64,000 nt of DNA from Hydrocarboniphaga daqingensis (GTDB lineage: Bacteria; Pseudomonadota; Gammaproteobacteria; Nevskiales; Nevskiaceae): positions 379,354 to 443,353 of the forward strand of contig NZ_FQWZ01000004.1 in the NCBI RefSeq assembly GCF_900129825.1, read 5' to 3'. The notes beneath the pieces are model-generated. The model did not search any database and was not told the DNA's origin. It worked only from the letters and a program-made list of their open reading frames with translations. Positions 16,634 through 23,979 of this stretch are shown here, one piece after another. Position numbers and translations under genes: made by a program. The stretch's first letter is position 1. Each line of letters starts with the position of its first letter.

Positions 16634-17581
16634 ATGACCCACTGCAAGGTGTACTTGGCGGCCGAAGAGCGGGGCGATATCGGCTGGCGCACGGTGCTGG
16701 GCACGCACGGCCTGTCGGGCGAGGACCTGTTCGGTGATGCCGCGCTGATCGACTTGCTCGATCATTTTCCTCGCGAGCATCTGTATGCGCTGAATATGGG
16801 CCACGATCCGTGTCGTAGCGATCAGAATCATCTGGTGTGCCACGACGGTGTCAGTGGTGCCGAGTTGCTGCAGGCCGTGCGTAGCGGACGACTGTGGCTC
16901 AACGTGACACGCGTCGATCGGGTCGATGCGCGCTATCGGCGCCTGATCGACCGGCTGTATAACGAACTGCGCCTCCAGACGCCGCTACAGCGGGCTGCCG
17001 CTGTGCCGGACCGCAGTCAGGGCACACTGCTGATTTCATCGCCGGGTGCGCTGGTGTACTTCCATGCCGACGCGCCGTCATCGGTGCTGTGGCATCTGCG
17101 TGGCCGCAAGCGGGTTTGGATCTATCCCACACTCGATGAGCGCTTCATGAGCGCCGCGCTGCTTGAAGATTTATTCGCAGGGGCGCGTCATGAATACCTG
17201 CCGTACCGGCCCGACTTCGATCTGTCGGCCGACGTCTACGACCTAGAGCCGGGCCAGTGGCTGTGCTGGCCCCAGAATGCACCGCACCGTGTGCAGAATC
17301 TCGACGGACTCAACGTGTCGCTGTCCACCGAGCACTTCAGCCGCGACAGCTGCCGGCGTGCCCAGCTGTATCGGGCCAATCGCTACCTACGCCGCCATTG
17401 GAGGCTGGCGCAGCCCTCGGCTTGCGAAACCGGTGTCACGGCCCGCGCCAAGGTATGGGTGCAGCGTGTCGCGCGTCGCCTCGGGCTGGACCCGGTTCCG
17501 CGAACCGTCGATCAGCCGGTGTTGAGGATCTCACCAGCCGCGCCGGACGGCGTGGTGGTGCTTGAGAGGGCCGGCCCATGA
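16634..17581 (+). CDS. JmjC/cupin-8-like protein, probable Fe(II)/2-oxoglutarate oxygenase fold
   Basis: 315 residues with a strong ribosome site (AAAGGAAA) before the ATG. Residues about 138-240 form a cupin/JmjC-like core: YFHADAPSSVLWHLRG gives the HxD pair, and CWPQNAPHRVQN gives the distal His, together a complete facial triad. The N-terminal about 130 residues and the basic C-terminal tail (about 250-315) are not recognised. It is coupled by ATGA to the FemAB-like gene downstream. Such proteins in EPS loci are usually annotated cupin-like and uncharacterised. Hydroxylation of a sugar substituent, lipid or amino-acid group is a possible role, but the substrate is unknown. Confidence 0.75.
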   Translation: MTHCKVYLAAEERGDIGWRTVLGTHGLSGEDLFGDAALIDLLDHFPREHLYALNMGHDPCRSDQNHLVCHDGVSGAELLQAVRSGRLWLNVTRVDRVDARYRRLIDRLYNELRLQTPLQRAAAVPDRSQGTLLISSPGALVYFHADAPSSVLWHLRGRKRVWIYPTLDERFMSAALLEDLFAGARHEYLPYRPDFDLSADVYDLEPGQWLCWPQNAPHRVQNLDGLNVSLSTEHFSRDSCRRAQLYRANRYLRRHWRLAQPSACETGVTARAKVWVQRVARRLGLDPVPRTVDQPVLRISPAAPDGVVVLERAGP

Positions 17582-18966
17582 CCTCGATCCGCTGCCTCCA
17601 CGATTGGGTCGATGCGGTGCCGCTTCGTGATGCGATCAATCAGTTGAATCTGGCGTCGGCGCGACCCGATCCGTTTTCGACGTTCGAGTTCTATTCGCAC
17701 TATCTGCGGCACTTGATCGCCACGTCGCCTGCTGACGTCCCCCGGCTCTGGCTGCTGCTGGCGTTCGATGGAGATCGATTGGTCGGCTATATGGCTCTCA
17801 AGCAGACGACGCACCGCGTCTTGGGGCGGCGCTGCTTGAAGCTCGACTGGCTGACGGCCCACCACGCGGATCGGCCGCACCTGGTTGCGCGGATCGAGCA
17901 CGAAGAGGCGATGGCGGCAGCGTTCTACCGCTATCTGATCGAGCCTCGTCAGCAGTGGAGCCTGCTCGAATTCCAGCAGCAGGACGACGACTCGCCCCTG
18001 CTGCCGCTGGGCGGTGCGCTGGCGCATCGCAGGCTGACAGCACGATGTTGGCCCAACATGGCCAATGGAACCATCGCATTGAGTTGGTCGACGTTGGCCG
18101 ACTATTGCGCCGAGTTACCGCACAAAGTGCGCTCCAACGTCCGCCGCCAGATGCGCAATCTGATGGCGGCAGGTCACCTTCAGTTGCTGGGATCGGACGA
18201 TCCGCAACTGACGCCGCTGCTGTTTGCGCTGTATCGCCATCTCGAAGCCCATAGCTGGAAGCACGAGGCGGCGGCAACGCTCGACCGTGACGGCGACGCG
18301 GCGGCGTACTACGCGGGGCTGATGGAAGGCGGGCAGCCGATGAAGCTGCGTATTCAGTTGCTGCTGCTCGACGGCTTGCCGGTAGCCGGGTTGATCTGCG
18401 GCGAATTCAACCAAGCCAGTTACGCACTGCAGATCGCCTATGACGCGAGGCTGAGTCCGCTGGCACCCGGCTCGGCCATGCTGCTATTTGGCATCGAGTC
18501 GGCGATTGATCGTGGCAGCCGTGTGTTCAATCTGTTGTGGGGTTTTGGCTATTACAAGCAGCGCTGGCTGGCTCGGATGACGCCGACGCAGAGCCTGCAG
18601 ATATTCCGGATTGGCACGCCGTTTTGGTGGCGACGCATTCTTGGCGATCTGCGCCGCCACTACCGTGGCGGCGAGGATGGCGATCCAACCGCTCGGCACA
18701 ATCCGGCGCGTGACGGGCTGCATCCGATCGAGCCGGCGGCACGGCGGCCAGACTCTGCCCACGATACAAAGAGCACGCTGGCTGATCGTCTCGCCGACGC
18801 AGACGAGCGGGTGCGGATCGCAGCTGTCGTTGCGCGCTATCGATTGGGCGGCGGCGAATGTCGGTCGGCGGCCGATATTGCGCGACGACTGCCGTTCAAT
18901 ACCGAACGGGTCGATCCGAAGCCGGCACGACGACTGCCGTCATCACCCGCCGCGCATCGGTCGTGA
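17578..18966 (+). CDS. GNAT/FemAB-like (BioF2/CelD-BcsL type) acyl- or aminoacyltransferase
   Basis: 462 residues. The region about 150-350 resembles the Acetyltransf_6/FemAB-like domain found in EPS and cellulose loci: KVRSNVRRQMRNLMAAG, then LRIQLLLLDGLPVAGLICG, then AYDARLSPLAPGSAMLLFGI and RVFNLLWGFGYYKQRW. The last about 90 residues are low-complexity and Arg/Ala-rich, and probably disordered. It starts at an ATGA overlap and closes the main EPS operon. FemAB relatives transfer amino acids and CelD/BcsL relatives transfer acyl groups, so this is a candidate to attach an NRPS-derived group. That link is inference. Its 3' end overlaps the oppositely oriented phosphopantetheinyl transferase gene by 71 bp. 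Confidence 0.8.
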   Translation: MTSIRCLHDWVDAVPLRDAINQLNLASARPDPFSTFEFYSHYLRHLIATSPADVPRLWLLLAFDGDRLVGYMALKQTTHRVLGRRCLKLDWLTAHHADRPHLVARIEHEEAMAAAFYRYLIEPRQQWSLLEFQQQDDDSPLLPLGGALAHRRLTARCWPNMANGTIALSWSTLADYCAELPHKVRSNVRRQMRNLMAAGHLQLLGSDDPQLTPLLFALYRHLEAHSWKHEAAATLDRDGDAAAYYAGLMEGGQPMKLRIQLLLLDGLPVAGLICGEFNQASYALQIAYDARLSPLAPGSAMLLFGIESAIDRGSRVFNLLWGFGYYKQRWLARMTPTQSLQIFRIGTPFWWRRILGDLRRHYRGGEDGDPTARHNPARDGLHPIEPAARRPDSAHDTKSTLADRLADADERVRIAAVVARYRLGGGECRSAADIARRLPFNTERVDPKPARRLPSSPAAHRS

Positions 18967-19612
18967 ACCCGACAGGGCGGTGCCCGCAGCCACTGCCCGA
19001 ATAGCACGCGATGCCGATTCGTGTCACTGCCAGGCTGCCGTGCGTCAGACTGTTGCCGAGCAGCATCAGCGTCACTTGCCGGAAGTCGCTCAGCGCGGCT
19101 ATCGACGGAGTCCGGCTTTTATGAAGCGCTTCCTTGGCGCTAAACAACAGTGTCGCCGCCGCGCTGCGCTGGCCACGCGGCCAGCGGCCGACCCACGCGA
19201 TTTCATCATCGTGCAACACGTATCGCCAGAGGTCCGGCGACAGGGCATCGCGAGCTTCGACATCGATGCCGATGGCTGCGTATCGGATACTGTCGGCGAC
19301 GGCTGCTGCAGTGTAGCCACGTGTATGGGTGATGCAGCCCACGACACCCGTTGGCCATCGTGGACGTCGGTCGTCGGCACGGGTCAGCGATGCGGTGTCT
19401 CGCTGCAGCAACATCAAGGCTTGGTGCGCGCAGCGACGCCCTGCCGCGAACTCGGCTCTGCGCGGGGCACTGACGGTGCCGAGTTCGTCGTGTTCGTCCG
19501 GACGCAGCGTTGAGGCATCGCCGACACCCTTGAGTGCCATCGCGAAGACATCATCCGGTAGCAGCGCGCCGAGCAGTGTGCAGCGCTGCACGTCACCGCA
19601 GGATACGGTCAC
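18896..19612 (-). CDS. 4'-phosphopantetheinyl transferase (Sfp/EntD type)
   Basis: 238 residues from a GTG start at 19612 that overlaps the Crp/Fnr stop as GTGA. Family motifs are CITHTRGYTAAAVAD, AIGIDVEARDAL (metal-binding GIDVE) and LLFSAKEALHKS (FSxKEaxxK), all intact. The frame is open upstream inside the regulator but has no family similarity there. It would convert the apo carrier domain of the NRPS to the holo form, which explains its presence in this locus. Co-translation with the regulator suggests the modifying enzyme is made under the same signal as the locus. The 3' end is antisense to the FemAB-like gene over 71 bp. Confidence 0.88.
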   Translation of the reverse strand: MTVSCGDVQRCTLLGALLPDDVFAMALKGVGDASTLRPDEHDELGTVSAPRRAEFAAGRRCAHQALMLLQRDTASLTRADDRRPRWPTGVVGCITHTRGYTAAAVADSIRYAAIGIDVEARDALSPDLWRYVLHDDEIAWVGRWPRGQRSAAATLLFSAKEALHKSRTPSIAALSDFRQVTLMLLGNSLTHGSLAVTRIGIACYSGSGCGHRPVGFTTDARRVMTAVVVPASDRPVRY

Positions 19613-20370
19613 GATGTATTGCTTGGCGACGACGAGGTTGCGCGTAGCGCACGGTGAGTGATCGTGTACGGCAACAGCCGATCGGTTTCCTTGCGTACCA
19701 CGGCATAGCATTCGCAACTGAGCTGCTCGAGGCGTGGGCGGTCGAGTACCCTGATGTGGCCGCGGTTGTACGAGATCACACCGGCCCGTTGCAGTTTTCC
19801 GGCTGCATCGGTGACGCCTTCGCGGCGCACACCGAGCATGTTGGCGATCAGTTCCTGCGTCATCTTTAGATCGTTGCTCGGCAGGCGATCCAGCGACAGC
19901 AACAACCACCGGCACAACTGCTGGTCGATCGAATGATGTCGATTGCAAACGGCGGTCTGCGACATCTGCGTCATCAGTGCCTGGGTATAGCGCAGCAGCA
20001 ACTGCATCAAGTCGCTGTGCCGATCGAATTCATCCTTTAAGTGCTGCGCGGGTAAACGGTAGGCATAGCCGGCACTCTGGACGATTGCGCGGCTCGGTGT
20101 GCTGTTACCGCCCATGAACAGCGAAATACCGACCAAGCCGTCGTTGCCGACCACCGAAATTTCACCTGACGCACCGTTCTCCATCACGTAAAGCAGCGAG
20201 ACAATCGAGTCGGTCGGGAAGTAAACGTGGTTCAGCGTATCGCCTGATTCGTACAGCACTTTCCCAAGCGGAAGGTTGATCAGGTCGAGGTGGTGACGGA
20301 TGCGGATCTGCACGGAGTCGGGCAGAGCCGAGTACAGAAGGTTCTGCTGCGGGTGTGGCGTATCGGACAT
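19609..20370 (-). CDS. Crp/Fnr-family transcriptional regulator
   Basis: 253 residues; ATG 20370 has AAAGG 7 nt upstream. The N-terminal sensor domain contains YESGDTLNHVYFPTDSIVSL and EISVVGNDGLVGIS. The C-terminal winged helix contains MTQELIANMLGVRREGVTDA (recognition helix, about 187-206). The variant YFPxDSIVSL rather than the CRP phosphate-binding cassette places it with the Crp/Fnr proteins common in EPS loci, and the ligand is unknown. It is a close paralogue of the truncated gene at the left edge. It is the first gene of a two-gene unit with the phosphopantetheinyl transferase and probably controls that unit and the surrounding EPS genes. Confidence 0.92.
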   Translation of the reverse strand: MSDTPHPQQNLLYSALPDSVQIRIRHHLDLINLPLGKVLYESGDTLNHVYFPTDSIVSLLYVMENGASGEISVVGNDGLVGISLFMGGNSTPSRAIVQSAGYAYRLPAQHLKDEFDRHSDLMQLLLRYTQALMTQMSQTAVCNRHHSIDQQLCRWLLLSLDRLPSNDLKMTQELIANMLGVRREGVTDAAGKLQRAGVISYNRGHIRVLDRPRLEQLSCECYAVVRKETDRLLPYTITHRALRATSSSPSNTS

Positions 20371-20422
20371 TGTGTTGCCTTTCAGGGCCGCAGGCACGCC
20401 GGCTCATCGGTCGATTCAACAT

Positions 20423-20443
20423 GCGTATTGCACGAGCATACGC
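20423..20443. promoter_or_regulatory. inverted repeat upstream of the Crp/Fnr gene
   Basis: GCGTAT and ATACGC form 6-bp arms around a 9-nt spacer, about 55-75 bp upstream of the regulator's start codon. The symmetry and position fit a dimeric regulator site and possible autoregulation, but the arms differ from the palindrome found upstream of the paralogue at 410-425. Treat as a candidate only. Confidence 0.3.
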
Positions 20444-20563
20444 GCTAACCCTGAACGCTCCGTACGTCGTCGAACATTGACATTAGATTGTTTCTACTGG
20501 TGACTCAGGAAGCGACGCATCGGTCCACGGCATCACGCGCTGCATCGTGGCCGGCCGGCAAGA

Positions 20564-20587
20564 GCCTCCTCGCGGGGGCGAGGAGGC
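20564..20587 (-). terminator. hairpin terminator-like structure downstream of csbD-like gene
   Basis: A perfect 10-bp stem (GCCTCCTCGC / GCGAGGAGGC) with a 4-nt loop begins a few bases after the CsbD-like stop codon. On the minus strand it is followed by TCTTGCC, so the U-tract is weak. It probably ends the csbD-like transcript; a symmetric stem could also act on the other strand. Confidence 0.6.
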
Positions 20588-20594
20588 CTTGAAT

Positions 20595-21026
20595 CTAGAC
20601 TTTCATCTTGTCGAGAAAGCCGTTGACCTGCTTCTTGGCTTCGGCGCGCGAAATTGCATAGCGCTCTTCGACCAGACCGGTGAGCTTTTCTTCGTGGCCT
20701 TCCGACCGCAGCAGTTCGTCGTCGGTGAGCTTGCCCCAGATGACCTTGGCCGAGCCGACTTGCTGCTTCCACTTGCCTTTGACTGCGTCGACGTTGGGCA
20801 TGCTCTGTTGCTGCTGGTTGCTCATCGGGATTGCGCCGTCAGCTTGCGGCTTGGCTGGCGCTGCGGGCTGCGCTGCTGCGGGAGATCCGCTGGCGCCGTC
20901 GCTCTGCGGGGTCGCCTGATGCGCTTGGTGGGCTTTGTCGCCTTCATGGGTCGGCTTGGTATTCGGCGTGGGCTGCGTCGACGACGCGGTCTTGCCGGAC
21001 TTGTTGTTGTCGTTGTTCTGGTTCAT
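20595..21026 (-). CDS. CsbD-family stress protein with long disordered N-terminus
   Basis: 143 residues. The C-terminal about 65 residues match CsbD: VDAVKGKWKQQVGSAKVIWG, then KLTDDELLRSEGHEEKLTGL and ERYAISRAEAKKQV. Usual CsbD proteins are only about 60-70 residues. Here about 75 Asn-, Gln-, Ala- and Pro-rich residues precede the domain and look disordered. The ATG at 21026 has an ACGAGG ribosome site. CsbD-like proteins are general-stress proteins of unknown mechanism. Placement between the EPS regulator and the priming transferase suggests co-regulation under stress, but it has its own hairpin and may be independent. Confidence 0.85.
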   Translation of the reverse strand: MNQNNDNNKSGKTASSTQPTPNTKPTHEGDKAHQAHQATPQSDGASGSPAAAQPAAPAKPQADGAIPMSNQQQQSMPNVDAVKGKWKQQVGSAKVIWGKLTDDELLRSEGHEEKLTGLVEERYAISRAEAKKQVNGFLDKMKV

Positions 21027-21265
21027 GTGGACCTCGTATTCCCTCGACTCGCAGGATGCGTTTGAGAGGGATGCGTAACGCGGTCAGGCTGGCATTACCG
21101 CAGCCTCCGGTCAGTGCGTTGTCCAACCGACCCGCGACATCGAGGCCGACGAACCGCCGATCGTCGGAGTCCGAGGCGCTGTCGCCTGGCAGGCCGTGCC
21201 GAGCCTTCGGGTTTGCCGGTGCGGCAGCGTACAGACCGGCCTGCGGCCACTGCGCAGGCTGGCGC

Positions 21266-22717
21266 ATGACCCGACCGCTTGAACGATCCTCCGCTGTGAC
21301 CCGCCCCGTCGCGGTGTCGCCCGTCTCCGATCCGCGGCCCGCCACGGCGATGTCCGACTACCTGCCGTTGATCTACTTCGCGGTGATGCTGATCGCCGGT
21401 GGTGCCGGCAATGCGGTGCTCGGTATCGCCGTGGCCGGCAGCTGGTCGCCACCGGCCATCAGTGATCCGGCGCTGAAGCTGATCTGGCTCAGCGCCGTTG
21501 CAGCCCCGTTCGTGCTGTACGAGCGCTATGCGCTGCTGCCTGCGAAGGCCGACGCGGGTACGCAGAGCCGGCGGTTTTATGCGCGGATGCTCATGCTGAT
21601 CATGCTGATTGGCTGCCTGGCGTTCTCCGGTGGCTGGATGGGGCTGCTGATGCTGCCGCATACGCTGACCGGATTGATCGCCGGATTGCTGGCGTCGTCG
21701 CTGATCCGGCATCGGATCGTCGGCCTTGATCGTGAGCAGTGGCAGGCCCGTGGCGCGATTGAGCATCGAATCGTGATCGGCACCGGCGCTGCAGCCGACC
21801 GCTACGCCGATGATCTGGCCGCTCGCGGGCAGCGCTTCGACCGTTTCGACGAGCGGGGTGCGAGCCTCGATCATCAAGGCTCGATCGAATCGCATCTGTC
21901 GACGCTGGCCGTGACGCCGACGGCGTTCGTGATCGTCGCTTCCGCTGCGTGGCCGTGGAACGGACTGTTGACGATGATCGAGCGTTTGCGTCCGTTCCGG
22001 CAGCCGATCGAGCTGTGGTCCGGCCTCTACCGGCCGGGCGTCGTACAAGCGACGCACCGGCTCGGCGACCGCATGCCACTGATGGTGCTGTCGAATCGGC
22101 CGATCGGCCGTTGGGACCACGTGATCAAGACGGCGCTCGATCTGTCGGTTGGACTGCTCGTGACGCTGCTGTTGTTGCCTCTGCTATTGGGGGTGGCGCT
22201 GTTGATCCGTCTCGACAGCCCCGGTCCGGTGCTGTTCGTGCAGCGTCGCCATGGCTTCGATAACGCCGAGTTCGACATCTACAAGTTCAGGACGATGCGT
22301 CTGCCGTCGACGAGCGACAACGGCGCGCTCAAGCAGACCGCACGCAGCGACCCGCGCGTGACTTCGATCGGCCGCGTGCTGCGTAAATGGAGCCTCGACG
22401 AACTGCCGCAATTGCTCAACGTGCTCAATGGCAGCATGTCGCTGGTCGGTCCTCGTCCGCACGCGGTCAACATGCGGACGCAGCAGCGGCTCGGTCAGGA
22501 AATTACCGATGCCTACTGTCACCGGCACCGAGTCAAACCCGGCATCACCGGCTGGTCGCAGGTCAACGGGTCGCGCGGCGCCACCGACACCGTCGAGCAG
22601 CTGCGTCGTCGGATCGAGCTGGACCTGTACTACGTCGATCACTGGTCGCTGATACTCGATATCCGCATTCTGCTGGCCACGTTCAGAGCCGTGATCCGGA
22701 CTGCCGATGTGTACTAG
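21266..22717 (+). CDS. undecaprenyl-phosphate sugar phosphotransferase (WcaJ/WbaP-like priming enzyme)
   Basis: About 483 residues from ATG 21266; ATG 21350 is the alternative and just precedes the first helix. Four N-terminal membrane helices and a Rossmann-like segment ([17 protein letters not shown]) come first. A fifth helix and the bacterial sugar transferase domain follow: [20 protein letters not shown], then [25 protein letters not shown] and [14 protein letters not shown]. All hallmarks of PF02397 are intact. It transfers a hexose-1-phosphate to undecaprenyl phosphate, the first step of EPS repeat-unit assembly. The downstream beta-barrel gene overlaps its end by 11 bp. Confidence 0.92.
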   Translation: MTRPLERSSAVTRPVAVSPVSDPRPATAMSDYLPLIYFAVMLIAGGAGNAVLGIAVAGSWSPPAISDPALKLIWLSAVAAPFVLYERYALLPAKADAGTQSRRFYARMLMLIMLIGCLAFSGGWMGLLMLPHTLTGLIAGLLASSLIRHRIVGLDREQWQARGAIEHRIVIGTGAAADRYADDLAARGQRFDRFDERGASLDHQGSIESHLSTLAVTPTAFVIVASAAWPWNGLLTMIERLRPFRQPIELWSGLYRPGVVQATHRLGDRMPLMVLSNRPIGRWDHVIKTALDLSVGLLVTLLLLPLLLGVALLIRLDSPGPVLFVQRRHGFDNAEFDIYKFRTMRLPSTSDNGALKQTARSDPRVTSIGRVLRKWSLDELPQLLNVLNGSMSLVGPRPHAVNMRTQQRLGQEITDAYCHRHRVKPGITGWSQVNGSRGATDTVEQLRRRIELDLYYVDHWSLILDIRILLATFRAVIRTADVY

Positions 22718-23921
22718 GCGGGGCGTGGCAGCCACCTGCCATCGCGTGTTCCCGGCGCTGTCCGCCGCTGTGCTCGCCACCATGGTGGCTGCGCCTTGCG
22801 CAGCACAGGCCGAACGGACGCTGGTGCCGTACGGCGCCGTCGGTATCGAGTATCAGTCGAACGTGTTCTATCTGGACAGCGCGCAGCGGGCGCAGACGCT
22901 GACCGGTTCGACGCAGCGCGACGATATCGTCGTCCGCGAGCGGGTCGGTGTTGACCTGCGGCGCCGGATCGGACGCCAGCGATTGCATTCCACCATTGAA
23001 GGCCGTCGGTACGATTTCATGCAGTTCCACCAACTCGACCACGATGAGCTGCTGGTGGCTCTCGGTATGGACTGGCAGCTACAACACCTGTTCGACGGCG
23101 CGCTCGACTATCGGCAGGAACGTCGTATCGCCTCGTTTGCCGATCGCAACAGCACGGCGCTGAGCATCGAGCGCGAGCGCATCGGCGATGCGCGCATTGG
23201 TGTATCGATCACGCCGCGTTGGCGGCTCGAGTCCACGCTGCGCCGGCGCGAGTTGCGCTCGCCGCTGCCGGGCTTTCCGGAACTGTCGCTGACCGAGACC
23301 ACGCTGAGCCCTGCGTTGCGCTACGAGATAACCGAGTTGATGAAGGCCTCGTTGGTGCCCGAGTTGCAGACCGGCCGCTTCGACGGCATACCCGAGTCGC
23401 AGCGCTTCGAGCAGCGAGGCCTGGGCCTGCGGCTCGACCGCGCGGTTGGCAGCGTCACCCGGGCCGATGCGCAGCTCGGCTACACACAGCGCAAGCAGAA
23501 GGGCGATGCGGCGACCACGGTATCCGGCGTCACCGGGGCGCTGGGACTGCACCGCGAGCTGACGGCGAAGACCACGATCGATCTGGCGCTGTACCGGCGC
23601 GTTGCATCCTACGTCGGTGACGCCAGCACCACGCGCGAGATCGGCGGATCGGCCGCCGTGAAGTGGCAGGCCACGCCCAAGAGTGCCCTCAGCCTGCGCT
23701 ACGAACGCACGCGCGGCAGGCTGCAACAGGCCGACGTATTTGCCGAAGGTGGCGGACGGCGCGACAACAACACCATTGCGTCGACACAATTGTCGTATCA
23801 GCCGCTGCCGTGGATGGTCGTGGCGCTCGACGGGGGCTATCGACAACGCGATTCGACACGATCGATCGATCGCTTCGACGGGTATATCGCGGCCTTCGAA
23901 GTGCAACTTCGATTCGATTAG
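22707..23921 (+). CDS. EPS-locus outer-membrane beta-barrel protein (EpsL/VpsM-like)
   Basis: 404 residues with a cleavable signal peptide ending CAAQA-ER near residue 35. The rest is a run of alternating amphipathic strands with many Arg, Tyr and Asp residues and a terminal aromatic signature (FEVQLRFD). That pattern fits an outer-membrane barrel like those encoded beside priming transferases in EPS clusters. The start overlaps the transferase by 11 bp, so they are co-translated. It may form or support the outer-membrane exit path together with the export protein at 5908-6774. The assignment is by architecture and context rather than by a sharp motif. Confidence 0.75.
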   Translation: MCTRRGVAATCHRVFPALSAAVLATMVAAPCAAQAERTLVPYGAVGIEYQSNVFYLDSAQRAQTLTGSTQRDDIVVRERVGVDLRRRIGRQRLHSTIEGRRYDFMQFHQLDHDELLVALGMDWQLQHLFDGALDYRQERRIASFADRNSTALSIERERIGDARIGVSITPRWRLESTLRRRELRSPLPGFPELSLTETTLSPALRYEITELMKASLVPELQTGRFDGIPESQRFEQRGLGLRLDRAVGSVTRADAQLGYTQRKQKGDAATTVSGVTGALGLHRELTAKTTIDLALYRRVASYVGDASTTREIGGSAAVKWQATPKSALSLRYERTRGRLQQADVFAEGGGRRDNNTIASTQLSYQPLPWMVVALDGGYRQRDSTRSIDRFDGYIAAFEVQLRFD

Positions 23922-23979
23922 TTTGTTTTGAGTATGCGTCCGCACAGACCGTCCGCAATCGGTCCGATAGTGTGGATCG

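Noticed and set aside
1-20370. MbtH-like helper gene for the NRPS
   Set aside because: Looked for a 60-80 residue MbtH-type protein near the NRPS and PPTase and found none.
20470-20520. TTGACA on the plus strand as a promoter for a small RNA
   Set aside because: No acceptable -10 at 16-18 bp, and the downstream hairpin at 20564-20587 lacks a U-tract in this direction.
21095-22120. 341-codon minus-strand frame opposite the priming transferase
   Set aside because: His/Arg/Asp-rich translation without family similarity, fully opposite a well-defined transferase gene.
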